64,000 bases of DNA from positions 2,914,001-2,978,000 of the forward strand of contig NC_133955.1 of assembly GCF_031877795.1 (NCBI RefSeq), read 5' to 3'. Below are positions 22,389 through 35,600 of the stretch, piece by piece. The position numbers and the translations under genes are program-made. Source of the DNA: Strix aluco. Lineage: Eukaryota > Chordata > Aves > Strigiformes > Strigidae. Every line of letters starts with the position of its first letter. Within the stretch, counting starts at the first letter, position 1. Under the pieces are notes generated by a model. It had not been told where the DNA came from. It ran no database searches and saw only the letters and a list, made by a program, of their open reading frames with translations.

Positions 22389-23568
22389 ATGGCTGGGACA
22401 GACAGACCTCTGCGAAGAGCTGTGTCCTCATACAGAAATGTTGGTGCTGTGGTGGGTTGTCCTCTAGCTGAAAAGTACCACCTTTGCACATGGATAGCTC
22501 TGGCCAGATACTCCAAGTCACCAGGTTAGGCTGATGTTGGCAGGTGGCCCAGTATCGTCTTTGCCTCCCAATCTGTTTTGTCCAACACTCGCTGCCACCT
22601 GGTCTGGACCTTTGAGGACTCTGGTCTCTTTGGACCCAGAAAAGACCTGGGTCCTAAAAGGTCTTAACACCGATTCTTCCTGAATATTTGCTTGAAGGTA
22701 GTAGTTTTAATTCACAGCCTGAATCCATGGTTTTCATATTGCTACGTACTTAACACAGCAAGCACGGTGTGAATTGCCTTCTCCCAGCCCAGGATGCACA
22801 GAGGGATGGCTGCCAGGAACTTCCACTCCTGAGGCCACAGCCAGCGTTCCCAGGACTCTCGTTTTTCTGTCACAAACAAACTCTTGACGGATCATAGGAG
22901 TTCAAGGCTGAACAGTGCAGAAAAATAGTATCTGTGCTACAGATGATGTGTCTGGATGAGGAGCAGTTCCGACCTGCAAGATCCGTGGCTGCTGGAGAAC
23001 TTTTGCTTCTGCCGTTGGTGCAACTTCCCCACATGAGCACACCAAGGAATTTCTTTTGGCTCTCAGTGATTGTTTCAATTTTGCGTCGATGTTGTTCCAA
23101 GAAAGACATCTCTTTCTCTCCCACAGATGGCTTGGCTTTGTCTTCCTGAATTGCACCAAGTGTTTTCCATCACTAGATCACAAGGAAAGAGCCTGTTCAC
23201 TTTTTTCTACCAAATCCTAGTGGTCACATTTCTTCAAAAACCTTGCAGTGAGGATTCTTCCCCAAATTTTCAATATCTTGTCTCTAGACAAAACACGGGC
23301 TAATGGACCACTTTGGCAGAGTAAAAGAGGTTCCGGAAGAAAGAAGGTAGTGTGTCATAGAATGCCAAACGTGGAATCCTCCCTGCAAAAGGAGGGGATG
23401 TGTTAACATGACTTCATTAATTTCTTCAGAGATCACGGGAAAATAGAGGAAAGACCTTTGTCAGAAGACAGGTGAGTGATGTCTGTTGGAAGAGCATCAC
23501 AACAGGTGACTGCAGCACCAGATACAAGACACAAGTCTGCTTCTATCTCCTTTCTGATTGCCATCCCA
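22389..23568. other. Gene-free interval
   Basis: About 1.2 kb. Nothing recognisable on either strand; open frames are short and lack family motifs. Confidence 0.5.
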
Positions 23569-24154
23569 TCATAGCGGGTCTGGCTGCGATGAAATTAATT
23601 TTTTTTCCACAGCAGCCCATGTGATGCTGTGTTCTGGATTTGTGAGGGAGATAATACTGATAAGACACCAGTGCTTTGGCTACTGCTGAACAGCGCTTGC
23701 ACGACCTCAAGGCATTCTCTTTTTCTCACTCCGCCTCCCTCCCAGCACGTAGGCTGGGGATGGACAAGACGCTGGGAATGGACAGAGCCAGGACAGTTGC
23801 CCCAAACAGATCAAAGGGCTGTTCCACACCATATGATGTCACACTCAGCAAACAAAAGCTTAATGAAAGGACGAGGATGCAGGGACGTTTATGGTTACAG
23901 CATTTGTCTTCCAAGTAAACATTATGCACACTGAGACCCGGGAAATGGCTAAACATCTGCCTGCTGATAGGACACGGTGATTAAATTCCCTATTTTGCTT
24001 TGCCTGCATGCAACTGTTGCTTAACCCGTTAAACTCTCTTTATCTCAATCCACAAGTCTTGCCCGTCTTCTATTTTCTCCCCCTCCTGCAGGTGACAGGA
24101 GCAAGTGAGCAGCTGGGTAGTTGCTTGGTAGTTGACCAGGGTCAACCCATCACA
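23569..24154 (-). mobile_element. Degraded solo LTR, related to the LTR at 40388-40989
   Basis: Read on the minus strand it follows the order of the better preserved LTR at 40388: a terminal TGTGATGGGTTGACCC, a 'gctgctcac' block, 'attgagataaagagagttta', then 'gatctgtttggggcaactgtcctgg', and finally a block ending in 'gcagccagacccgc'. The boundaries are approximate and no clean target duplication remains. Short open frames in it are chance. Confidence 0.6.
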
Positions 24155-25700
24155 CCCACATACGTGCAGGGAATATTCCCACTTCCCACAGAGAACGATT
24201 GCCTCCTCACTACTGCTTGTACCTGACAGGCAGGCTTGACCAGACTTAGGCTTCTTCCATACTTTCTGGAACAAGTACAGATGAGACTGCAAACAGACAT
24301 CTTCCTCACTGGTATCACTGGCTGCTCGAAAAAATAATCTCCCGTAAATGAGCCTCATTGCTTTGAACATTTACCAATGAAGGACACACAACACGTGCGC
24401 ACACCTTGGCCTGCCAGGCTACAGAATGCAGGTCACTGGTCCAACCCAGCAGTCCTTTCCTTGGGTGTTCAGCTGTCTTGCACGTGCATCTAACGGTGAT
24501 ACTTGGGCTGCATCATAACGTAGGTCATGAGGCCCAATTCATTGACATCATCCTCTCCGCTGTGCATCAGCCCTTCATTAGGGCATCCATTTCCCTAAAC
24601 TATGGGATTTCTGCCCCCAAAACACTCACTCCATACACAGTGAACACATGGACGCTCATGGTAATACCACGCTTATTACTTGCTCTACCACAGGCCTCTT
24701 TTACAGTAATCTCAGTCATTAAAGAGACTAGTTCCATTATATATCTTCCTTCTTCACCCACCACTGCGTGTCTGGTGTAGCACCTCTCCAACACTTGGTC
24801 CATCTCAAGCTCTTCAGAGCAGAGATCTTCTTCTTCTTCTTCCCTTGTAAAAGGCTGTCCTGCCTCTCTAATCCACTTGAGTTTTTCACGCTGTCAAGAT
24901 GCATATTAATAAGGGACATAGGGCTGGTACAGTCTACTAGGCTCTCCAAAGATGTATCTCCAAAGCAACATCCTTCGCCAAAACCCTGTACATACTCTGG
25001 GCATCCACGTGTTAATAAAAAAAAACACCTTGTAGATGAAAATTTGATTAAAATAAGAAGAGTAGCAAATAGCATCCCATGAACAGAAATCCACAGTGGA
25101 GTTCTACAGGGATCAGTGATGTTGAATATAGCCATACATGGACAGGAAAAAAACAATGAAAAATTCTATTGGCCGAACAGTTATTCATGGCTATGACAAT
25201 AAAAACTGCAGAACTGCAGAAGGGCCTTACAAGATTCAGTAACGTGGACAAGAGAGAGCAGTGAAAGTCATCCATGCAACACATGCTGGGAAAGTACACT
25301 ACAAAGATCTATTCAAATTATGATAACAAAGACGGTTTGAGTGCGCATTCTCTCCCACAATGCAAAACTAAGGCAGCATCAAATGAAAGCAGCACGGGCC
25401 ATGTTCAAATAACGACTGAACAGATCAATGGAAAAGATACTCATCGAGAATTATTAAAGATAGCACCCCGGCTAAAGTAATATGCCTTTTTTGCCTCAAC
25501 AAGTTGTTATTCAACAAAATTCTGTTTAAAAATAAATACACCTCCTCACCAAAAAAATAACCCCACAACCAAACTTCAACACTGCACGACTGGCAAAGGC
25601 CTTATAAAGGCTTACAGGAAAAACAGCAAGACACATCCGTAGGTAACTGTCGGCAGGGGTTTCTTCAGTCTTCGCAAGAGGTTTTGTATGAACACCTGCA
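24155..25700. other. Gene-free interval between DRAM2 and LRIF1
   Basis: No gene recognised. The part at about 25080-25270 has weak resemblance to a degraded LINE RT region ('gtggagttctacagggatcag'), too faint for a separate call. Confidence 0.45.
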
Positions 25701-25743
25701 ATATTACTGCCTGAAGTCCAATTCCCAGTTCACTTAAACAGCG

Positions 25744-26193
25744 TTTATTACACACTGACCCTTGACCTTTTATGACAATTGACAGTTCTCAGGAATTCAC
25801 AAAAGTTGTCATGCACATTAGCAAAACAAAAAATATTTACAGTTGGGGTTTGCAATTTACATCCAGTTTCTAAGACTGACAGGGCATGGAATTCCAAAGA
25901 GGGAAAGTTTATTTGCTAGGGCTAATACAGAAACCCTTCAATTCAAAATGTAGAGAATACACTAAGAAAAATGCTTATCTGCATTCTTTGATACATATCA
26001 TGTCCCAGAAGCAGAATTTCATGGTCCAAGTCTTTTATTTCTGGTATTTGACAAGAAATCTATACTTTTCTAAATACACACATACTGTAAATCTCAGCAA
26101 GATCTTCCATCTACCAGAAATATTCACGTTCATTTAAAGAATTCCTTCTTGAATTCACGGATGAACACAGTCCAGACCACCAGCTTCAGTATT
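25744..26193 (-). other. LRIF1: LRIF1 3' UTR with candidate poly(A) signals
   Basis: Downstream of the LRIF1 stop on the minus strand. AATAAA hexamers in that sense are at 26034-26039, 25908-25913 and 25744-25749. Which one is used cannot be told from sequence, and the UTR could extend further left. Confidence 0.5.
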
Positions 26194-26661
26194 TCAGCTT
26201 TGCTGCATTTTTCTACGCATCTCTTCAAGTGCCGCTTCTCGTTCTCGTAAGAGCTGTTTAAGTCGTTTGATTTTTTCATCCCGTATTGTTTCATCCAAGT
26301 CTGGGGGAGTCAAAGGGAAAGCGTCATTTCTGAAAGAACCTTCAAGAACTGAAGTATCACCCTCACAAGACACTAAAACTGGAATACTTGAGTCTGTAAT
26401 GTCACTATACTGAGAGTAGGGGTCTTGCTCGGAGTCCCTCCCAAGAGACGATAGAACAAAGTCCGTGGAAACGCTTTGCTGGGATAAGACTGGTGGAGGT
26501 GAAACACTTCTGTTAAGTACACTGGAACTTGAGCTGGTATTTCCCGAACGTGGACTTGTGCTTGTTTTCACTGAAGTTTTCCTTCTCTTTCCACTGTCTG
26601 ACAGTGGTGAGGATTTTACTTTTCTTTTCTTAGTCAAATCCTCTTCCAGATCCACAATTAT
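26194..26661 (-). CDS. LRIF1: LRIF1 coding exon 4 (terminal)
   Basis: 468 nt including the stop; acceptor ACAG just upstream of 26661 on the minus strand, phase 0. Encodes residues 621-775: basic T-K-K-R-K-V-K and G-K-R-R-K clusters, a serine-rich linker, the conserved [17 protein letters not shown] segment, and a charged coiled coil ([16 protein letters not shown]). In the mammalian protein this end contacts SMCHD1. Confidence 0.95.
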   Translation of the reverse strand: MIVDLEEDLTKKRKVKSSPLSDSGKRRKTSVKTSTSPRSGNTSSSSSVLNRSVSPPPVLSQQSVSTDFVLSSLGRDSEQDPYSQYSDITDSSIPVLVSCEGDTSVLEGSFRNDAFPLTPPDLDETIRDEKIKRLKQLLREREAALEEMRRKMQQS

Positions 26662-29600
26662 CTGTACAGTCGGGAAATATATAAAATGTACTTCTGTTAA
26701 ACTGAGCATCATTCTACATTATAACATCACAGTTCACTAAGCACAAATTACAAGTTATTTGTTGCAAGCTTCTTAAAATTACCGCATGGAAGACGTTTCT
26801 TTTGGCAATTTGAGCACTATTTTTCTAGCAAAGATTCCCAATTAACAATTCCACAACACTGAATTCCTTCCTTAGTCAACAGTGCACTTCTGCCTTTCCT
26901 GTGCAGACCTATCACCTCCTGTTGCTGCTTAAGTTCTTTAACTGTAGCATAAAACAAAATTTTTCTATCTAATTGGACGGAAAAATTCAAAATGTAGACT
27001 TCTTCATGCTTACATTTCCAAAAAGCTCAAACGTCAGCAATAACGTCCATTACAAGACTGCATTCCTCCCAGTTTTGTTATTTAAATATTAATGTACTTT
27101 ACTAAGAGCAGCCAGTAGATCTGCTCAAAGCAAGGCTCTTAACACAGAATTACCAAAACCTGAGAAAGCCTTTGACTGGGTGGAGTAGAATCATACAAAA
27201 TAAAATTTAGAACGCTATGGCTGAACAGAACTACTTTGGATGGCTCAAATCACTTTAACGCATAAAGCTGGAAGTCCTTACATGGAGAGAACCTTTCCAG
27301 AAGCACCCAAGCAAGTTCCCAGCCAATGACAAAGGACTAAGTTTATAAAGACATCTGTAACTCTAAAGATTAGACAGGTACACTGGTAAATGTCTTTAAA
27401 TAAAACCACACATGACTAAGTGGAGACCTTTCTTTGGAAGTCAGCGAAACGTACTCATGTGAGTGACTGAAGCGCCCTGAAATAACGGCGCTTGACCGAT
27501 TTCAGACTCAAAGGGTCACAAGAAACTACTCTTCTGTTGTTCTGCCTATATCCGTTGCACTACTGCATAAACCTAATTGTTTGCAGAAGGCTAAATATAA
27601 ATCAGGATACAGAGGTATGGTTTTTATTCTAATAAAGACTATCCCTTTGGCTGGTCAGCCATCACTAGAGGGTCCAGTCTTCTTCAAAGCATTTGTTCTT
27701 CAAATTTCCTCCAGTGGAACCCAGAAAAGAGGATATAAAAAAATTCTTAGATGGTACTCAAGTCGTACTGAATCACGTGAGTGTTGCAGTACACAAACAA
27801 GTTCTAGGAACAATTCCCACAGGGACCATAACAATTACTGACTGGCTCTGATGAATCCAAAGATGGGAGGCTCCAAATAACCACACAGCTCTGTATTGAC
27901 TATACACATGCTGCTTTCTGCATGTGTTGCAGTACATATTTTAGCACTGAAAAAATTAAAGATACCTTTTCTTCTTTAACACATTCCTGATGTTGATTTG
28001 TTACTTCCACATCTAACGATGACGAATTGCAAGAATCATTTTTCCTTTTCAAGCTGTTACTGGAACAAACCCTTTCTTCTGGTTTCTCATATGAGGTTTT
28101 TAATGGTATTCTCTTAAGGTACACTCTCTCCTCCTTAGAGAGACCAAATTTTCTCCTTAATTCCAAGTATTGCTTCCAATGTGGCTTCTCTTGGGGTTTG
28201 ATTTGAATAACGTTTCCTGGTGAATCCATTTTTTCACACTGGATCTGAAATACAGAAACAGTGAGAGAGCCATCAATCACACTCTCTCACTCTCTCTCTC
28301 TCCATACATTTAAACTAAAAACTAGTTACTAGAAAGACAAGTGAACATTTGTTTTGGCTGCCATTCTCCAAGAGTTACATTTAACACAGGTAAGTCAATT
28401 TTGAGAAATTATATATTATATATCTATTGTCACACTCTTGTTATTTAAAACCCCAAGTACGTTGTGGAACATCCAGAAAATGCACAGTCCAACTAGTAAA
28501 CCACGGAAGTAAAAGAAGCAAGAAGGGAATCACCTATCCTAGAACTGCAAAGTAACAAAGGAAGATGATGGAAGAGTCCTTACAGTGTCACTTTCAGAGT
28601 GCTGAACACATTTCATAATTGCACTGTGGTTGATAATACTGACAAAGCACTATCAGCCATCTCTCGTGTCTAACCTCACTGCAACCTGAGCTGCTTCTGA
28701 TCTTCAAGCTCAATCTCACATCAGTATGTCTGGCAACCCGTGGGCTTGCAAATTTACAGACTAAAAGCAGCAAACATCTGATATGCTATTTTTCAGAGGT
28801 TAAAGCAAATGACAATGCCACCACTTGACATCCAACAGCACTGAAGGGGAAAAAAAAAAGAAGTATTTTAACCATTTTTCACGTGAAGAACAATCAAAAA
28901 AAGAGGCTCTACAGCCTGTTGCAATGATTCAACGTCTAAAATTTGCACAAATATGCTTAGCTGACAGTTCTCTTCTGCCTGGTCAACACAAGTAAGTATA
29001 AACTAGCTTCAGAATTATTTTTTTATCTGAAGGCAAATTCATTCTGGCCTCTTGAGCAACTGAAAACTTGACCTACAACCCTTCATGGGTAGAGTTTATG
29101 GGATTTGAGGCTAAGGACTTTTTACATATTTTCAACGTTATGATCTTAAAAGAATATGTAGGTCCAGCCTGAAGGGGGAAAACCATTAAAGATCTCAAGA
29201 GTTTCTTCGGCCTGACATGAAACCATGACTCAAAGGAGGTGGATCCCTCCCCATCATGGCATGAAAGGAAGGAAATGCAGCTCCTGCCTTTGGCTACTGA
29301 GCTAGCGGAGACTGGAGCTGGCTTAGCACAACACCAGAGTTTGTCTCTAGATGACAAACCCTGCTCTTCTACCTTGTTTTCCTCTTGTACACTTACAAAC
29401 TTCTCTACCTTACATCACAGCTACAACACAGTCCACGGCTGTGCTGTGAGAACGTGGCATCATCGACATCAGAAAGCAGATAGCTGCAAGAGCTCAAACA
29501 ATGAATGACCTTCCTATAATTTCTGTTGTTACCAACAATTTATCTTGTGAGGAAATAAAAAGCCATCTTTTCCCTGTCCCTTTCTTTTTTTTTTACGCAT

Positions 29601-32600
29601 TTTCTCCCTTGCATAGCGCAATCTTATTGAAAAAAAAAAAAAAATTATTGAATAGATTCCCACTTTAGACCAGCATTTCCAGTGATGGAATACCTGGTTA
29701 CAAAAACCTGTGAGCTTATTAATAGCCATTTTATTCAACTAGAAGCAGGACCATATAACAATTTAGCAGAGACTGAGATGGGCATGTTTACTGGAGAGTT
29801 ACCTTTTGCCAGTCTTCACTGAAAGCACACTCTTGCTTAGACTGAGGTAAAACAGCACTTGCTGCTTTGGGGGAATGGATCTTTCCTTTGCCATTTTGGC
29901 ATACCTTTTCCTGTGTCCCTACTGCTGTTACAAGAGTCACTCCACTTGAAATGCTCTCGGTGAGGGGCAAACTCTTTCTCTGGTTTACAGTGAAATTCTG
30001 CTGATGAGCACTTGGTGTCACCAGAGCTGCAGATGCAGACTTTAAGTCATTTCTTAAGCCAGTTGGTGAAGAATTTTTTGAGTTTGCACACGTTTTTGAG
30101 TCTTTCTGAGACAACACCATTCCTTTGCTTTTTGACAATACTAGATTCACTACTTTATTGGTTATTTTATTGACTGCAGAAGAATCAATTAGCTTGGATG
30201 TCTCCTTTTTAAGTGAAGCATCAGAAGAGGAAGATGCTTGTTTGTCAGCTTGGGCTGACAGAACATCAGAGCCTCTTTTGGTCAACAAATAGACTTTCCC
30301 ATTGTACATGACCAGAGCATTATCTTTAAAAGGTGTGATTTTTGTTTGGCTTCCACCAGGACCACTAGAACAGAGTGGCAGAATATTTGCAGAGTTAACT
30401 TCTACATTCTTCATGTCTGACAAAGTTTTCAAGATCTTGGAAGCCGTATTATTTGATGACTTTACAGGAATAAGGCAAGGTGCTGATGACTGTGGACTTT
30501 CTTGCACAATCCATTTCATTGGAGTTTGCTGGCACTGCTGACCATCAGATGTTACTGTCTCAGGAGAAGAACTATTTCCCTTTTGTGTAGCTGTCATTAT
30601 TAATGGTTTTGAAACTTCTGTGGTAGGTTTTGGGCAAATGGCTTGTAAACGCTTGGGAAGTACTGTTTTCACTGTATTCACTGGTGACACGTAAATAACA
30701 GTTGGCATTTTTGTACTGTCAGCTCCTCCAGACACATTTGTTGCTGCAGCTGCAAGTATTTTTTGCTGTATTGCAGGTGGTAAAAAAGAAGCTGGGACAG
30801 ATTTCACTTCTGCATCAGCTGGTATCTGGAGGTGGTGGCCAGAGGGCAGTACTGGAGACTTCACAGTAACTGGCAGACTTTTTGTGTTTACCAACATGTA
30901 TGCAGTGTTACTCTGGTTAGATGAACTTGTTACAGCAATGTTCTGCAAAGACAGTCTATCAACTGAAACACAACTGCTCTGGATGTTAGCAGCTGATTTT
31001 GGAATTAAGCTTTCTTTTTCAGAACCTGCCCTAACACTTTCCTGTTTGTCTAATGTCCTTGTAAGAATAATCTTTCCAGGATTAGGAGACTGAAAAACAG
31101 GTATCTTAACAGATGAAGGTGCGGTAGTATTGGCAAGCTGTGTCTTAAAAGTAAGATGGACTGGACTAGAAATATTGGCTTTAGAATTATTTGGCATGGC
31201 TGAAGATGGAACTATTGGCACAAAGCTTCCAGAAGATTTAGAAATTGGAAGTAAATTCAGAAGGTTTTTTCCATCTGGTCCCGTCGTCTGAACTACTCGG
31301 TACACACAGCCTGCAATGCTTAACAAAACAAAGAAAAGAGAAAAGAAAAAGAAAAACGAAAAGATAGCATAAGTGAACACAGCATAGATACTTTAATTAA
31401 TGTGCATCAGTGAATTGCATACCCAGCGTTGCTATGCCTTAGAAGCAGATTAACTACTGAAAAATGCCAGATCTAATTTTCAGGAACGTCACTGGCAATA
31501 GTCATACTGATCTACTTAGTGTACATTTTGGGTTAGCATTTCAGAATACCACAGACTATCTCAAAATAACGTCCAACGTTTACATCACAGAGTAGCAAGA
31601 AAGGGCATCCTTTTCAGATAAAAATAAGTTAAAAGACCCAAGGAAACACCTTACATTATCCTCCTCTTCTATTTATAGGGCCTTTCGTTCTGAAAAAGAA
31701 AGTGTTATCTCCAGATTTCATAGAGAAGCCATGTTGTTTTGCTTTCCCATCTCCCTGTATTAATATCTCTACTCAGTGCTATGAAGTATGAATTTCAGGA
31801 AAGCTTCAGGAAAATACAGACAGATTAGTTGCATGACAAGATGGAAGGAGAAATTACTTCAGACACACACATACAAAAAAGAAATTAAGATGCAGAATAC
31901 ATTTACTTTGTGGAATAGGATGTAGGGTGACCAGCTCATATGCTTGCATCTCGCCTGCCTGATCACCCTTTAGGCAGACAGAGACTACAGAGGTGGTCGT
32001 CTTCAAAGAGATGGAAAAAAGAAAACCTCAAATGCTATCAAGGTACATACATTTATGAGAACAGAAGTCTAAGTCTAGGAAGGAAAAGACTTCAAAACCA
32101 AGGAGAAATACATGGAAACAGCAATCAGTGAAATCTGAAGGGTAAATATATATTTTTTGCAGGTGAAGAGAAGAACTCAAACCAGCAGACAGACAGATAG
32201 AACCTTGTCAAACCACAAGTTAGTTGTGTCTGCTTCAAATGCCAAGATTTTTCAAGTCCGTTGCAAGACAGAGAATCTTTCCCACTTCAAGTGAGTTTGC
32301 CCAAATGCAGGCATCTTTCTCAAAGAACTCTTGGACTCTCGGAAGAACAATCTAATGCCCAAAGCACTGCAGAAGCAACATGGCATGTTGAGACATGTAT
32401 GATCAAAACCGAGTTTCCCTCACTAGGAGAGACCAAATGAACTGGACGTAGGTTTCACGGTCTTGCCATCAGATCCAGAATGATTAAAAGGCAAAGCTTC
32501 CAACTCCACTTTCAGTCACCAAGAGCATTCTAGCTCTGTCCCATTGACTTTCTACATCAATAAATGCATTGAGAACACGGACATGAGATTATTTCCCAGT

Positions 32601-35600
32601 CCCAATCCAGGTGACATTAGTATTGTGTTCTGCTCACTGTCAAGTAGTTTTGAAACTGGCATTTTTTCTGGCAGTGAAGCATTACAGTTTGGGCTTCCAA
32701 CTCAGCTTGGAACAGAGTGACTAGGAGATATCATTCATGCGTTCCACCGTTGTATGTGCTCAAGAAGTCAGTCAAGACATTGCCTTTTCCCATCAAGTGA
32801 GAAGTCACAAGTATGCTCTTCACTCCCAGAGTTGGACAGTTCCTGCTACAGTCTGAGAGGGCACGTTCCCCTTGGTGGTCAACATAAACAACCATCCTAT
32901 TGTCTCTCTAAAACATAAAGGCTTTAGACACACAGAGCTTTCCTTGCTGAAGCCTTAGCATTAACTCCCATGTCCAATATTATGGTATAACGCCTCATTT
33001 CTGGGCATACTACGTGAAAAAGCAGATGTTTGTTCAATTTATCAGTGCAGTGGGCAGGACATTCTGCAATACTTTTGTTTTAAAAATAATGTACTGGAAA
33101 TGAAAACGTGGGCAATATACCACATGGTTCCTAGTGGAAGCTGCTATCAGAGGTTTTAGTAGTAAAATGGAGTGGGATGTTTTAGAATCAGAAATGATAG
33201 TTGAGAAGAACTAGCACTGAAGGGTAACGAACTTACAGAAATATTTTTGCTTAAAGAAAGAGCAACTAGAAATACTCTTATGTTTGAACTTAATTAAAGC
33301 AGAAAAGACTCACTTTTGGAGCCACTTTAAACCTTATAGCACTACTGACAATGCAGAATTAGGAAGAGCAGCACTGAGCTCCCGGACAGCTTTTTGCATC
33401 TGTATCTATTATATACTTTGAATCTCTCAAGGCTTCTCTAATAACCCCATGATCTACAGTCTCAACTTTTCTTCTATGAGAGAATATATAAGAATTAATA
33501 TTCTGAAGGCAAATTCGGAAGGAAATTTTCAGCAAGTTCCACAGACATGGAACTGCTGAACCACTATAGCTTTTATAGAGCAAACAGGCACTTACCTCCA
33601 CTCAAACTACCTAGCACTGCAAATAGGCATCAAAGGGCAGAAGAAACCTCCAAAGAGGCACGCTCCTCCACCTGTCAAAGCAAGGGGATACCTCTAACTT
33701 TTTGGCAAGAGGAGGGGGAGCAGATCAGAGAGAGAGGAAACATGAAAACAGGGAGAGCAAGAGAGAGATGAGATAGAGAACGCATTTGCATGAGTATTTT
33801 CTTCAGCAGCAATGCTGGTTTCCAGTGCTCACCTCCACTCTTCTCATTTCTACCTTGAGTTCACCTCCCTTTCGATGGACTTAACTGTTTTTGACACTGT
33901 GCTACAAACAGGATCTTTTAAGTAGGCTGAGGAAGAAGCCTCCTTTAAAAAATCCCATTTGCCTGCACTGCAAATCATTTTTTTTCATGATTACAGAAGA
34001 TAAACGCAGCTTTTTATCTTCACACTCTATGCAAAAAGGGCAAGAAACCCCAAAACTACAGTTTTCTGGAAAATAACATTCTTTTACTTGAAACAAATAG
34101 CAGGTACTTACAAAATTGCAGAATTACAAAAAGCTAAAAGATAGATAAGAAAGAAGGAAAGGAAATGTACAGCCAAGATGTTGAGAAGTTGTCTCCATGC
34201 ATATTTACTCAAACATCTATGAAAGAGGAAGGAAAAATAATAGAATCATAGAACAGTTGGGGTTGGAAGGGACCTTTAAAGCTCGTCTAGTCCAACCCCC
34301 CGCCATGAGCAGGGACATCTTCAACTAGACCAGGTCGCACAAAGCCCCGTCCAACCCAACGGTGAATGTCTCCAGGGAGGGGGCATCTACCACCTCTCTG
34401 GGCAGCCTGTGCCAGTGTCTCACCACCCTCATCATAAAAAATTTCTTCCTTGTATCTAGCCTGAATCGCCCCTCTTTTAGTTTAACACCATCACCCCTTG
34501 TTCTATTGCTACAGGCCCTACTAAAAAGTTTGTCCCCATCTTTCTCATACGCCCCCTTTAAGCACTGGAAGGCTGCTATAAGGTCTCCCCGGAGCTTCTC
34601 ATCTCCGGGCTGAACAACCCCAACTCTCTCAGCCTGTCCTCAATAACAGAGGTGTTCCAGCCCTCTGATCATTTTTGTGACCCTCCTCCAGACCCACTCC
34701 AACAGGTCCATGTCTTTCCTGTGCTGAGGGCTCCAGAGCTGGATGCAGGACTCCAGGTAGAGATGTCAAAGTTTTTAGACACTTTTGCTTGTTTCAGATA
34801 TAAGTTGAAAATGCTTCACTGTATATATCTCGTATCACTAAAGACTTTTCCAGGTGATACAAATAACCAGGACTGACATTTTGTGTTACCAAAATAAAGC
34901 ACCTTCAGCTTTTTCACACATTAATGAGGGATGAAGAGGAGAGCTAGAAGCTACTTCAATTCACTCTACAGGCCGTTGTTTCTTTGAAGAATATGTTTTA
35001 AGAATCCCTTAAGCAGAGTGAAAACATCTTTCCATCAGTATCCTCCTTTGAGAATGTCAGATTAATTTAGTTTAAGAACAGGTTAATTTCTTTTCCTAAA
35101 AAGAGTAGTAATAGGAAGTCTGTAAATCATGCCAAGTTGTATTTGGGGATTTTTTGCGTAATTACTGAAATGGAGTTTTCTTTCTCCTCTTCATCCTCCT
35201 TCACTTCCCTAGCGCACAAACATAAACCTCCTCAAACCTCATATATTAACACTTAGAAATATTTCTATTGTTGTGATACTTTAGCATGGCCCAAGGCCTG
35301 AATATAAGGCAGATACCTGAAACAGAACTTGAGGAAAATAAGCTCGTGGAAGAAAAAAAAAAAAAAAAAAAAAAGTGGTGGACTGGTAGAAATCTTACCT
35401 AATGTCACCATAGAAACTATCAAATTCAAGCAGTCAGCTTTCTTTTATAAAAATTAAAAATTCTGTGACATTCACAGAGGGAACTGTCAACTAGATGACA
35501 ATTTTCTTGACCGAAAAAGGTCATTATTTCTTTAGGTAAATAGTCTGCATGGCAATATTGAAACCTTCCCAGTCAACAATGGAAATGGCATTCAGCAAGC

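Noticed and set aside
24029..24370. 113-codon minus-strand frame rich in Ser/Cys
   Set aside because: It runs out of the degraded LTR at 23569-24154 into flanking DNA, with no motif or splice support.
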